DNA of 64,000 nt from Microbacterium ureisolvens (GCF_019511645.1 NZ_JAEUAX010000001.1:805187-869186); one strand, 5' to 3'; counted from the first letter of the stretch, positions 18,467 to 27,143 are shown. Translations and numbers: made by a program. The notes: generated by a model from the sequence alone, not told the origin.

Positions 18467-19393
18467 ATGGATTTCGACGCCGAGCTCATCCGCGAGCTGC
18501 AGGTCGACGGCCGTGCCAGCATCCACACGCTGGCGGGGCGGCTCGGCCAGTCGCGCGCCGCCGTCTCGACACGGCTGAACGCGATGCTGACCGACGGCAC
18601 GGTGCGGGTCGTCGCGGCGGTCGACCCGGTGTTCCTCGGCCAGCACGTGCTCGCGCACGTGTCGATCCGCACGCAGGGCGGCGTCGAGCCCGTGGCGCAG
18701 CACCTGCGAGGCCTGAGTGAGACGGTGCTCGTCTCGGCCGTCGGCGGCGCGTACGACCTGGTGACTGAGGTGCGGCTGGGATCGATGCCGGCGCTGCACG
18801 ACCTGCTCGCGCAGATCCGGGCGCTTGCCGGTGTGGCCGACATCAACACGCTCATCTACACCGACGTCGTCAAGGGCTTCTTCGTGTCGGACTACCACGG
18901 CGACATCACCATCGACGCGATCGACACCGCGCTCATCGAGCAGCTGCAGCGGGACGGCCGCACGAGCTACCGCGCGCTGGGCGAAGCCGTGCGACTCTCC
19001 CCCTCGGCCGTGACGACGCGCGTGCAGCGGCTCGTCGACGGCGGAGTGATCAAGATCAGCGCCGTCGAGGCGCGCGGACTGGTACACCGCCAGCTGTCGA
19101 TGGGCGTCGGCCTCAACCTCGCCGACGCCGACGACCGCGTGACCGAGGCGTTGCGCACCTGGCGGGGCGTGGACTTCGCCGCGCGCACCCTGGGTCGCTT
19201 CGATGTGGTCACGACGCTCGTCGAGCCGTCTGCCGGAGCGCTCTACGCGAGCCTCGAACGGATCCGCGCGATCCCGGGCGTCTCGGGCGTCGAGGCATGG
19301 TTCCACCTCGCGGTGCTCAAGGAGGATTACGCCCGCACGCTCCGGCCGGCGGGCGGCGGCATCCCGCAGCCGCTGGGGTCGATCACCGGATGA
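18467..19393 (+). CDS. tandem Lrp/AsnC-family transcriptional regulator
   Basis: 308 aa from ATG 18467. The protein is an internal duplication: residues about 1-50 form one AsnC-type helix-turn-helix (ELQVDGRASIHTLAGRLGQS), followed by a ligand-binding RAM domain, and residues about 145-195 a second HTH (LIEQLQRDGRTSYRALGEAV) with another RAM-like domain. Ordinary Lrp proteins are about 150 aa with one of each. It faces the transporter-amidohydrolase operon and likely senses an amino acid or related catabolite and controls that operon. The longer open frame from 18329 lacks family similarity. Confidence 0.88.
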   Translation: MDFDAELIRELQVDGRASIHTLAGRLGQSRAAVSTRLNAMLTDGTVRVVAAVDPVFLGQHVLAHVSIRTQGGVEPVAQHLRGLSETVLVSAVGGAYDLVTEVRLGSMPALHDLLAQIRALAGVADINTLIYTDVVKGFFVSDYHGDITIDAIDTALIEQLQRDGRTSYRALGEAVRLSPSAVTTRVQRLVDGGVIKISAVEARGLVHRQLSMGVGLNLADADDRVTEALRTWRGVDFAARTLGRFDVVTTLVEPSAGALYASLERIRAIPGVSGVEAWFHLAVLKEDYARTLRPAGGGIPQPLGSITG

Positions 19394-20120
19394 GGGAGCC
19401 CCCCGGATCCTCCTCAGGTCGGGCGGCGAGCGCGGCGATCAGAGTGCGCTCGACCATCGCCCGCGGCATGCGCGGGACCTCGGTGGCCAACGTGCCGAAC
19501 GTCGCCGGGTCCCAGTCGAGCTCGAGAGCCGCGTTGACCGCGAGGAGCACGTCGACGAAGCGCTCGACGCCCCCGAGCGGAAGCATCCCGCTCAGGAGCC
19601 TCGCTCCCCGCACGGCGCGCTGCGAGGTGCCGATGAGCTTGACCGCACCGCGGGCGTTGATGCTGAACTCCCCCGGGCAGTACTCGCCAGGCACGTCGCC
19701 GACACGGGCGTCCACGCCGAGCCGCCGCATCGCCACGACGAGGGCGTCGCCGATCTCGCGGAAGAACCGCGCCTGGTCGATCGAGCCCTCGTCCTCGCGC
19801 GTGATCACGTCGAACACGACGCAGCTCTCGTCGTATGCCACCGCGCGGCCACCCGTCGGGCGGACGGCGGGGGTGAAGCCGCGCCCGATCGCGGCGCGCC
19901 GGGCGATCTCGAATCCCGGCATCCTGCTCTCACGGCGGCTCATCGCCACGGTCGGCACCGGCGTGTACACGCGCACCACCCGGCGCTGCGCGATCACGCC
20001 GTCGGCGACGGCGCGCAGGAGCTCGACGGATCGCGCGAGGTCGGTCGCAGCATCCGCTCGCTCCTCCTGCCGGATGACGAGCGCCGCTGCGTCGGGCGCG
20101 AGCGGATCGAACGGGGTCAT
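19383..20120 (-). CDS. lipoate-protein ligase A-like protein
   Basis: 245 aa. It has the BPL/LplA catalytic fold signature RPTGGRAVAYDESCVVFDV and a later CPGEFSINARGAVKLIGTSQRAV with the expected Lys of the lipoyl/biotinyl transferase core. Family members attach lipoate or octanoate to carrier proteins, or move acyl groups between carriers. Its last 11 bp overlap the 3' end of the convergent Lrp-type gene. No lipoyl-dependent enzyme genes are close, so the partner is unknown. Confidence 0.85.
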   Translation of the reverse strand: MTPFDPLAPDAAALVIRQEERADAATDLARSVELLRAVADGVIAQRRVVRVYTPVPTVAMSRRESRMPGFEIARRAAIGRGFTPAVRPTGGRAVAYDESCVVFDVITREDEGSIDQARFFREIGDALVVAMRRLGVDARVGDVPGEYCPGEFSINARGAVKLIGTSQRAVRGARLLSGMLPLGGVERFVDVLLAVNAALELDWDPATFGTLATEVPRMPRAMVERTLIAALAARPEEDPGGSLIR

Positions 20121-20159
20121 GCGCCCACACTCTCACGCGGAACCGACGTTCGGGCGGGC

Positions 20160-21733
20160 TCACTCCGGGTCGTTGCCGGTGTCCCGCCCGAGCCGGAAGG
20201 GCGTCGTGACGCCGGTGTACGCGACGTGGGTCATGAGGCCCTCGGCGGCGTGCGGGAGATTGTGGCAGTGGTCCATCCAGACGCCCGGGTTGTCCGCGAC
20301 GAACGCGACCTCGAACGACTCGCCATGCGCGACATCCAGGGAGTCCACCCACCACGGGCTGCCCGACGACGGCACGCCGTCTCGCGACAGGACGAGCAGG
20401 TGGTGCCCGTGCAGATGCATCGGATGACCCTCGCCGCTGCTGTTGGAGATCGTCATCACGACGACGTCGCCCTCGTCGACCATGTACATCGGCACGCCGG
20501 CGCCCAGCCCGCCGTTGATCGTCCACCAGTAGCCCGGGCGTCCGTCGAGGAAGCCGGGGAGGCGGCCGATGTCGTAGGCGAAGCGCCGATCGGCGCTCGC
20601 CGGATCGATTCCGGCGGGAGCAGGCTCCCCGTAGGAGAGCAGATCGAGCCGGTCCCTCGGCGCCGGCGCCTCGTCGGCGAGCGCGCCGTTCGGGCCGAGG
20701 ACGAGAGAGGCGCCGGGCACCTGGACGCGGACCGCGCCGCTGTCGGGGACCCTCACCTCGACGTCCGCGCGACCGCCCGCGGTCACCGGCACGCTCCGAT
20801 CGGCGACGACGGCCGGACCGACCAGGTCGTGGCCGTCGACCGCCAGCACGCGGAAAGACGAACCCGTCACCATGCGCTCGTCGGCGTCGAGTCTGTGTTG
20901 ATGAGACGCACCCGGACGACGTCGCCCGGGGCGGCCTCCTGGTGAGACTCGCCGAGCACTCCGTTGATCGTGCGCTGGCCGCCGGGGTAGGTGTGGATCG
21001 CTGCCACGGCGTCGACGGCGGTCGGGTTCCCGGCCACGGCGGTGGCAGCATCCGTCTCCGGCGCAGGATCGAGGATCAGCGTCCCGAAGAGGCCGCCGAC
21101 GACCTGCGGGTGAGAAGCCTGGTGCGCGTGATACCAGAACGTGCCGATCTGGTCGGCGACGAAGCGGTAGGTGAAGCTCTGTCCGGGCATGACGGCGTCC
21201 TGTGTGACGCCCGCGACGCCGTCCATCGCGTTGGGGACGTCGACCCCGTGCCAGTGCGCGGTGACACCGGCCGGCACGTCCTCGTTGCGCAGCACGACCT
21301 CGACCAGCTGCCCACCGTTCGCCCGGATCGTCGGACCCGGCGTGCTGCCGTTGAGCGTGAATCCGTCGAACGGCTCGCCACCGGCGGGCGTGACGCGCTC
21401 GGCCCGCGCGATGAGCTCGACGTGGACGTCGGCAGGGCGGTCGGGATCGACGGTCAGGTCGGGAACGCTCGTCTGTCCGGCCACGGGCACGTTCGCCGCG
21501 GGATCGGTTCCGGCAGTGCCTGCGTGCCCGTGCACCGCCGCGTGGGCTTCCGCTCCGGGCCCGCCACCGAAGTCCGCAACGCCCATGTCGAGGGCGGAGT
21601 ACGAGCCGGGCAGCACGCTGGCCCACCACAACCAGGCGACGAGCCCGATCGCGACGAGGCCGAGGACCGCTCCGAGCCGGCGGGCGAACCACGCCCACCG
21701 GCTCTTCGCGGACGCGGTCCTAGGCGGGAGCAC
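20160..21733 (-). pseudogene. multicopper oxidase interrupted by a one-base frameshift
   Basis: The N-terminal part (GTG 21733 to a stop at 20867-20869, 288 codons) carries one membrane segment, then copper motifs TAHWHG and FWYHAHQ. The C-terminal part, in another frame ending at 20160, carries HPMHLHGHHLLVL and MDHCHNLPHAAEGLM. Together they hold all four copper-binding motifs. Joining needs one extra C near 20869-20871, which turns TGGTG into TGGGTG and restores an INTDSTPTSAW-VTGSSFRV junction. Either the gene is recently inactivated, or one base was lost in sequencing. An intact protein would oxidise metals or phenols outside the membrane. The gene overlaps the upstream membrane-protein gene by 14 bp. 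Confidence 0.85.
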
Positions 21734-22196
21734 CGGCTGCGGTGGGCGCCGCGATCGCGTCGGCCTGAGCCGCGACGCGGCGCTTCGAGGCGTTGAGCCC
21801 GGCGAGGAGCGCGGTCGTGAACAGCAGCAGCGCGTTGATGCCGTGCAGGAAGCCGAGGAGCGGAATGCCGTGGCCGAACAGCCCGAGCGTGACCTGCAGG
21901 ATGACCAGGCCGAACACGCCGCCCGCGAACGCGACGCCGCGCGGGATCTTCGCGAAGAACGACACGATCAGCAGGATCAGCGCCAGGGACGGGATGACGA
22001 ACATGCCGTTCATGCCGTGGATCATGAAGCCCATGACCTCGGGGAACGGGGGCGGGCCCTCCTGCGCGGACGCATCGACGACACCGCCCTCGGCGATGTA
22101 CAGGCCGAGTCCGGCAGAGGCCCACGCGTGCGAAGCCGCCTGCAGCGCGACGAGTGCGCAGATGGTGAACGAGAGGATGCGATAGGTGATGCGCAT
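21720..22196 (-). CDS. small four-helix membrane protein (DUF6220-like)
   Basis: 158 aa from ATG 22196, with AAGGAG six bases upstream. Four hydrophobic segments are visible, with a MGFMIHGMNGMFV histidine in the second region and LLGFLHGINALLLF in the last, resembling DUF6220 proteins, whose histidines could bind haem or metal. It leads the multicopper oxidase, overlapping it by 14 bp, so the two were probably translated as one unit. Family assignment is moderate, function unknown. Confidence 0.65.
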   Translation of the reverse strand: MRITYRILSFTICALVALQAASHAWASAGLGLYIAEGGVVDASAQEGPPPFPEVMGFMIHGMNGMFVIPSLALILLIVSFFAKIPRGVAFAGGVFGLVILQVTLGLFGHGIPLLGFLHGINALLLFTTALLAGLNASKRRVAAQADAIAAPTAAGAPA

Positions 22197-22418
22197 GACT
22201 GACTCCTTGGTGTCGGTTCAACGACACGAGAGCGCGCGCGACGCGTTCTGATACGTTCACCCGCCGACGGCGAACAGCTGAAGTTGGAGCGCCTGAGCCC
22301 TTCGTGACGGCGCACCGGCGCCGGCTGCAGCTCACCAGCCGGACCGGATGACGCTCGCCGATCCCCCGGGCGCCGAGCGGGCGAGGAGTCTAGGCTGGCG
22401 CTGTCGGAGGAGGTTCCC
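22197..22418. other. 222-bp divergent intergenic region
   Basis: It separates the minus-strand membrane-protein/oxidase pair from the plus-strand adenosine-specific kinase gene. On the plus strand TAGGCT near 22393 can act as a -10 box and GGAGGAGG is the ribosome binding site before ATG 22419. A short palindrome CCGGCGCCGG lies at 22315-22324. No gene, tRNA or copper-responsive operator is recognised by eye. Confidence 0.5.
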
Positions 22419-22907
22419 ATGACCGTCGACATCGAGGTCGTCGCGCTCGACAAGCCGGATGACGTGAACGTCATCGTGGGCCAGTCGCACTTCATCAAGA
22501 CTGTGGAGGACCTGCACGAAGCGCTCGCCGGGATCGGTGGAACACTGCGGTTCGGCGTCGCGTTCTGCGAGGCATCCGGTGCCCGGCTCGTGCGTCGCAC
22601 GGGAAACGACGATGATCTCGTCGCGCTCGCCGTCGATGCCGCGCTCGCGATCGGCGCGGGCCACGCGTTCGTGATCATGTTGCGCGAAGGCTTTCCGGTG
22701 AACGTCCTCAACCAGGTGAAGGCCGTGCCGGAGGTCTGCTCCATCTACTGCGCGACGGCGAACCCGGTGCAGCTCCTCGTCGCCGTGACCGACGCCGGCC
22801 GCGGCGTCGCGGGCGTCATCGACGGGCAGCCGCCGGTCGGCGTCGAGACCGAAGAGGACATCGCCGACCGCCGCGCTCTGCTGCGCGCCATCGGGTACAA
22901 GCTCTGA
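22419..22907 (+). CDS. adenosine-specific kinase family protein
   Basis: 162 aa, complete against the usual family length of about 160. The family is best known from archaea: DDVNVIVGQSHFIKTVEDLHEA at the start, FGVAFCEASGARLVRRTGND, HAFVIMLREGFPVNVLNQVK and EVCSIYCATANPVQLLVA. A member structure with adenosine or AMP led to the name; enzymology is thin. It is a single-gene unit with GGAGGAGG before the ATG. The presence of this mostly archaeal-type family here is worth a phylogenetic check. Confidence 0.85.
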   Translation: MTVDIEVVALDKPDDVNVIVGQSHFIKTVEDLHEALAGIGGTLRFGVAFCEASGARLVRRTGNDDDLVALAVDAALAIGAGHAFVIMLREGFPVNVLNQVKAVPEVCSIYCATANPVQLLVAVTDAGRGVAGVIDGQPPVGVETEEDIADRRALLRAIGYKL

Positions 22908-22991
22908 CCCGCGACCGCTCGCGCGGGCGAGCGTCCGGGAAGCCGCTAGCGTCGAAGGGCGCGGTGGTGCGCCGGCCGGGGAGGATCGCAG

Positions 22992-24320
22992 ATGGATCAT
23001 TTCGACACGATCGTGGTCGGCGCGGGGGTCGCAGGGCTGACCGCGGCCCGGCTTCTGGCCAAGGCAGGTCGTCGCGTCGTGGTTCTCGAGGCCCGCGACC
23101 GCGTGGGCGGCCGCGTCTCGACCGACCGCCACTTCCCCGGCACCGTGACCGACATGGGCGCGTCCTGGATCCACGGCATCAACGGCTCCCCCGTCGCGGC
23201 GGCGGCAGAGGCGTTCGGCATGCGCACCGTCGAGTTCACCGTCGGCGGCTACCAGGCCGACAGCCGCCCCATCGCGTACTACGGCCCCGACGGGATCCGA
23301 CTGACGGATGCCGCCACCCGGGCCTATATCGACGACATCCATGCCGTCGACCGGACGCTGCAAGAGGTGGTCGCGGCATCCGCTCCGGACACGTCGTACC
23401 GGGACGTGACCGAGGCGGCGCTCGCGGCGCAAGGGTGGGGCGCGGAGCGCACGCAGCGCGTGCGCGAGTACCTCGAGCATCGGTCCGAGGAGCAGTACGG
23501 CGCCTGGATCGAGGACCTCGCCGCCCATGGACTCGACGACGACTCCATCGACGGCGACGAGGTCGTGTTCCCCGACGGGTACGACCGTCTGCCACGACGC
23601 CTCGCCGAGGGACTCGACATCCGTCTGATCCATGTCGTGACCGACGTGCAGTGGTCGTCCGAGGGAGTGCTGGTCACGACCGATCACGGCCTGTTCGCCG
23701 CCGACAGCGCGATCGTCACCGTGCCCGTCGGCGTGCTGCAGTCGGAGGAGTTCGTCATCGAGCCGCCGCTGCCCGAACCGGTCGCGGGGGCGCTCAGCCG
23801 GCTCACCATGAACGCGTTCGAGAAGGTGTTCCTGAGGTTCCCGGCGAAGTTCTGGGACGACGGCGTCTACGCGATCCGCCAGCAGGGGCCCGAGAGCCGC
23901 TGGTGGCACTCCTGGTACGACCTCACCCCCGTGCACGGCACGCCGACGCTGCTCACGTTCGCCGCCGGTCCCGCGGCGGTCGAGACGCGGGACTGGACCG
24001 AGGACGAGATCGTCGAGTCGATCCTCGTGCAGCTGCGGCGTCTGTACGGCGACCGCGTCGAGCAGCCGACCCATGTGCACGTCACGGATTGGCAGGACGA
24101 CCCGTGGTCGCACGGCTCGTACGCGTACATGACGGTCGGGTCGACGACAGCCGACCACGACGATCTCGCGACGCCCGTGGGCGGCGTGCTCCACCTCGCC
24201 GGCGAGGCGACGTGGACCGAAGATCCGGCGACCGTCCCGGCGGCGATGCTCTCCGGCCACCGCGCCGCGTCGCGGGTGCTCGCACGCGACATCGCCATCG
24301 CGGACGCCTGGTCCGACTGA
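22992..24320 (+). CDS. flavin amine oxidase (monoamine/polyamine oxidase family)
   Basis: 442 aa. FAD-binding Rossmann motif VVGAGVAGLTAARLLAKAG at residues 8-26, GG doublet VGGRV, MGASWIHG, and the C-terminal FAD motif LHLAGEATWTEDPATV. This order matches flavin monoamine and polyamine oxidases, which oxidise amines to imines with oxygen. GGGGAGG precedes ATG 22992. It is followed 94 bp later by the Rph-like gene on the same strand; inverted repeats between them suggest separate control. Confidence 0.88.
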   Translation: MDHFDTIVVGAGVAGLTAARLLAKAGRRVVVLEARDRVGGRVSTDRHFPGTVTDMGASWIHGINGSPVAAAAEAFGMRTVEFTVGGYQADSRPIAYYGPDGIRLTDAATRAYIDDIHAVDRTLQEVVAASAPDTSYRDVTEAALAAQGWGAERTQRVREYLEHRSEEQYGAWIEDLAAHGLDDDSIDGDEVVFPDGYDRLPRRLAEGLDIRLIHVVTDVQWSSEGVLVTTDHGLFAADSAIVTVPVGVLQSEEFVIEPPLPEPVAGALSRLTMNAFEKVFLRFPAKFWDDGVYAIRQQGPESRWWHSWYDLTPVHGTPTLLTFAAGPAAVETRDWTEDEIVESILVQLRRLYGDRVEQPTHVHVTDWQDDPWSHGSYAYMTVGSTTADHDDLATPVGGVLHLAGEATWTEDPATVPAAMLSGHRAASRVLARDIAIADAWSD

Positions 24321-24355
24321 GGACATTCCGGTCGATCTTGTGGCGGGATCCACGG

Positions 24356-24371
24356 GGTGCGATTCTGCACC
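24356..24371. promoter_or_regulatory. inverted repeat upstream of Rph-like gene
   Basis: GGTGC-GATTCT-GCACC forms a 5-bp arm inverted repeat with a 6-nt centre, 44 nt upstream of ATG 24415. Could be a repressor site or part of a weak hairpin downstream of the amine oxidase gene. No known operator consensus matches. Confidence 0.3.
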
Positions 24372-24373
24372 TG

Positions 24374-24391
24374 GGTCCACGATCGTGGGCC
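24374..24391. promoter_or_regulatory. near-perfect palindrome upstream of Rph-like gene
   Basis: CCACGATCGTGG (24377-24388) is a perfect 12-bp palindrome, extended to 18 bp by GG/CC with one T-G mismatch on each side. It lies 23 nt before ATG 24415, where a dimeric repressor would block transcription or start. It is not the 19-bp rifamycin-associated element described upstream of rifamycin-inactivating genes. Confidence 0.4.
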
Positions 24392-24414
24392 GACCTGGCC
24401 GATAGGACGACGAG

Positions 24415-27024
24415 ATGGCTGCGTCCCACCGACGATCGCACAGCGGTCTCGTGCTCGACCTCGAGGAGGTGTCGGTCGACGACGTGGCGACCGTCGGCGG
24501 CAAGGCGGCCAATCTCGGCGAGCTGATCCGGGCCGGCTTCGACGTGCCGCCCGGATTCTGCGTGACCACCGAGGCCTACCGGCGGGCTGTCCGCGGATCG
24601 GCCGTGGAGTCCGGGACGATCACGGATGCTGCGGCGGCCCGTGCGGCCGTGCTCGACGCGGCGTTCCCCGACGAGGTGGCCGACGCGGTGCGCGATGCCT
24701 ACATGCGGCTGGAACCCGAGGGCGGTCCTGTCGCCGTCCGGTCCTCGGCGACGGCGGAGGACCTGCCGGGGACGAGTTTCGCGGGCCAGCAGGACACCTA
24801 TCTCGACGTGGCCGGCGTCGATGCCGTGCTCGATGCGGTCCACCGCTGCTGGGCGTCGCTGTGGACCGACCGCGCGGTCGCCTACCGCGCAGCGCAGGGC
24901 ATCGACGGCGCGGGAGTCGCCCTGGCGGTCGTCGTGGAGCGCATGGTCGACGCCGAATCGGCGGGCGTGCTGTTCACAGCCGATCCGGTGACCGGCCGCC
25001 GGGGGCAGGCGGTGCTCGATGCGGCGCGCGGCCTCGGCGAGGCGGTGGTGTCGGGGGCGGTCGACCCGGATCACTTCGTCGTCGACACGACGACCGGACG
25101 GATCCTCGGTCGCCGCGCCGGCGGCGACGGCGACCCGGCGGCGAGCGTCACCGATGCCCAGGTGCGTGCCCTGGCCGCGCTCGGAGACCGCGTCGAGCGC
25201 GCATTCGGCAGCCCGCAGGACATCGAGTGGGCGATCGATGCCGAGGGGCGCGCCTGGCTCACGCAGTCACGACCGATCACGACGCTGTTCCCGGTGCCTG
25301 TGCGCGACGCTCCCCTGCCTGCCGCGTACACCCGGATCTACTTCTGCGTCAGCCTGGCCCAGGGGCTCCACCGGCCTCTCACGCCGATGGGCATCGCCGC
25401 CTTCCGGGTGATCGGCTCGGGGTTCCTCGACCTCATCGGACGCCGTCCCGCGCGGATCGCGGACGGTCCGGGCGCGTTCGCGATCGGCGGCGACCGCATC
25501 TTCGTCGACGCGACACCGGTCGTGCGATCGGCCGTCGGCCGCGAGATCATGCCGCGCGCGCTCGACGTGATGGAGGCGCGGTCCGCCGTCGTGCTGCGCG
25601 GCCTGTTCGACGATCCGCGCTTCTCCGTGCTCCCGAGGTCCCGGCGACGCTTCGTGCGGGGCTTGCTCCATCTGGCCGTGCGCATCCGGCTGCCGCTCAT
25701 CATCGGGCAGGCGCTCTTCAGCCCGGCGGCCGCTCAGCGACGGGTGCAGCGACTGGCGCGAGAGGTGCGGGCGCGCGACATCCCCGCCGGCGGGGACATC
25801 CCGACGAGGGTCGACGGCGTGATCGACCTGCTCTTCCGTGCCATGCCGCTCGCGCCCAGGAGTCTGCCCGGTGCCGTCGTCGGGTTCGGCATGCTCGGCC
25901 TCGCCGCCCGCCTGCTGCGCGGTTCGACGCAGCCGGGCGACCTGCAGACCGTGCTGCGCAGCGTGCCCGAGAACGTCACGACGCAGATGGACCTCGAGCT
26001 GTGGGACGTGGCCGTGCGAGCTCGGCGGGACGCCGAGTCGGCGGCAGCGCTTCGCACCCGCACGCCCGCAGACCTGGCCGCCACCTACCTCGCCGGCACC
26101 CTCCCCCGCGTGCTGCAGCGCGCGATGGCCAACTTCCTCGCCCGCTACGGCCACCGCGCCGTCGCCGAGATCGACCTCGGCATGCCTCGCTGGGCCGAAG
26201 ACCCCGCGCACCTGTTCGGCGTTCTGTCGGGCTACCTGCGCCTCGGCACGGATGCCGCGACCCCCGCGCAGCACTTCGCCGCCGGTGCGCGCGACGCCGA
26301 GGCGATGGTCGACACCCTCGTCGGCCGCGCTCGTCGGCGCAGCCGGCTTCGCGCCGCCGCGGTCAGGTTCTGCCTCCGCCGCGCTCGGGCGCTCGTCGGC
26401 ATGCGCGAGATGCCGAAGTACCTCATGATCACCGCGATGCGCAGGGCGCGGGCGGAGCTGGCCGACATCGGCGTCGGGCTCGCCGCCGCGGGACGGATCG
26501 CAGATGCCGAGGACGTGTTCTTCCTCGACTTCGACGAGACCAAGAGGGCCGCGGCCGGGACCGACATGCGGGCGACCGTCCGCGAGCGCAGAGACCGCTA
26601 CGACGCCGAGCTGCGCCGCCGTCACGTACCGCGCATGCTCCTGTCCGACGGGACGGAACCCGAGGCCGTCGGCACCGGCGCCGCGTCGGACCGCCCCGGC
26701 GCCCTGCGCGGCACACCGGCGTCGGCCGGGACCGTCACGGCGCCCGCGCGCGTCATCCTCGACCCGGTCGGGGCGCACCTCGAACCCGGAGAGATCCTGG
26801 TCGCGCCGTCGACCGATCCTGGCTGGACGCCGCTGTTCCTCACTGCGGGCGGGCTCGTCATGGAGATGGGCGGTGCCAACAGCCATGGCGCCGTCGTCGC
26901 ACGGGAGTACGGCATCCCCGCGGTCGTGGGCGTTGCGCGCGCGATCGACACGATCACGACGGGGATCGAGGTCACCGTGGACGGGGCGTCGGGCGTGGTG
27001 ACGATTTCCGCGGCGGACGCCTGA
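24415..27024 (+). CDS. rifamycin phosphotransferase-like PEP-utilizing enzyme
   Basis: 869 aa, close to the 867 aa of Listeria Rph. Domain order fits: ATP-grasp part (VGGKAANLGELIRAG, VAVRSSATAEDLPGTSF, FGSPQDIEW, WLTQSRPITTLFPVPV) to about 300; a middle region with MDLELWDVAV and AEIDLGMPRWAEDP like the rifampin-binding region; and a C-terminal swivelling His domain with GGANSHGAVVAREYGIP, catalytic His near 824. Rph phosphorylates and inactivates rifamycins; more distant relatives make PEP from pyruvate. The middle-domain matches favour Rph, but real rifamycin activity is not shown by sequence. Confidence 0.8.
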   Translation: MAASHRRSHSGLVLDLEEVSVDDVATVGGKAANLGELIRAGFDVPPGFCVTTEAYRRAVRGSAVESGTITDAAAARAAVLDAAFPDEVADAVRDAYMRLEPEGGPVAVRSSATAEDLPGTSFAGQQDTYLDVAGVDAVLDAVHRCWASLWTDRAVAYRAAQGIDGAGVALAVVVERMVDAESAGVLFTADPVTGRRGQAVLDAARGLGEAVVSGAVDPDHFVVDTTTGRILGRRAGGDGDPAASVTDAQVRALAALGDRVERAFGSPQDIEWAIDAEGRAWLTQSRPITTLFPVPVRDAPLPAAYTRIYFCVSLAQGLHRPLTPMGIAAFRVIGSGFLDLIGRRPARIADGPGAFAIGGDRIFVDATPVVRSAVGREIMPRALDVMEARSAVVLRGLFDDPRFSVLPRSRRRFVRGLLHLAVRIRLPLIIGQALFSPAAAQRRVQRLAREVRARDIPAGGDIPTRVDGVIDLLFRAMPLAPRSLPGAVVGFGMLGLAARLLRGSTQPGDLQTVLRSVPENVTTQMDLELWDVAVRARRDAESAAALRTRTPADLAATYLAGTLPRVLQRAMANFLARYGHRAVAEIDLGMPRWAEDPAHLFGVLSGYLRLGTDAATPAQHFAAGARDAEAMVDTLVGRARRRSRLRAAAVRFCLRRARALVGMREMPKYLMITAMRRARAELADIGVGLAAAGRIADAEDVFFLDFDETKRAAAGTDMRATVRERRDRYDAELRRRHVPRMLLSDGTEPEAVGTGAASDRPGALRGTPASAGTVTAPARVILDPVGAHLEPGEILVAPSTDPGWTPLFLTAGGLVMEMGGANSHGAVVAREYGIPAVVGVARAIDTITTGIEVTVDGASGVVTISAADA

Positions 27025-27079
27025 CGCCGCGTTCTTGACTGCGGTCCAAGAACGTTCGGAGGACTGTGACACCCGCACA

Positions 27080-27108
27080 TTGACATGCACCTCGAGATCG
27101 ACTTAGTT
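27080..27108 (+). promoter_or_regulatory. promoter of the siderophore operon
   Basis: A perfect -35 box TTGACA (27080-27085), a 17-bp spacer and a -10 box TTAGTT (27103-27108, or TAGTTA one base on) precede the operon. The -10 runs into the iron box at 27107-27125, so an iron-loaded repressor would block RNA polymerase directly. Confidence 0.7.
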
Positions 27109-27125
27109 AGGCAAGGCAACCCTAA
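27107..27125 (+). promoter_or_regulatory. DtxR/DmdR-type iron box
   Basis: The 19-mer TTAGGCAAGGCAACCCTAA matches the DtxR/IdeR/DmdR consensus (TTAGGTTAGCCTAACCTAA) at about 15 of 19 positions, with both TTAGG and CCTAA ends intact. It lies over the start of transcription of the desferrioxamine-type operon. Established knowledge: iron-bound DtxR-family repressors silence siderophore genes through this site. Repression by iron is therefore expected. Confidence 0.85.
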
Positions 27126-27143
27126 TTGAAGGAGCTCTCCGCC

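Noticed and set aside
24374..24391. Rifamycin-associated element upstream of the Rph-like gene
   Set aside because: The palindrome sequence differs from the described 19-bp element.
27126..27143. TTG 27126 as the start of the DesA-like gene
   Set aside because: It begins inside the iron box and before AAGGAG; GTG 27144 is nine bases after that ribosome binding site.
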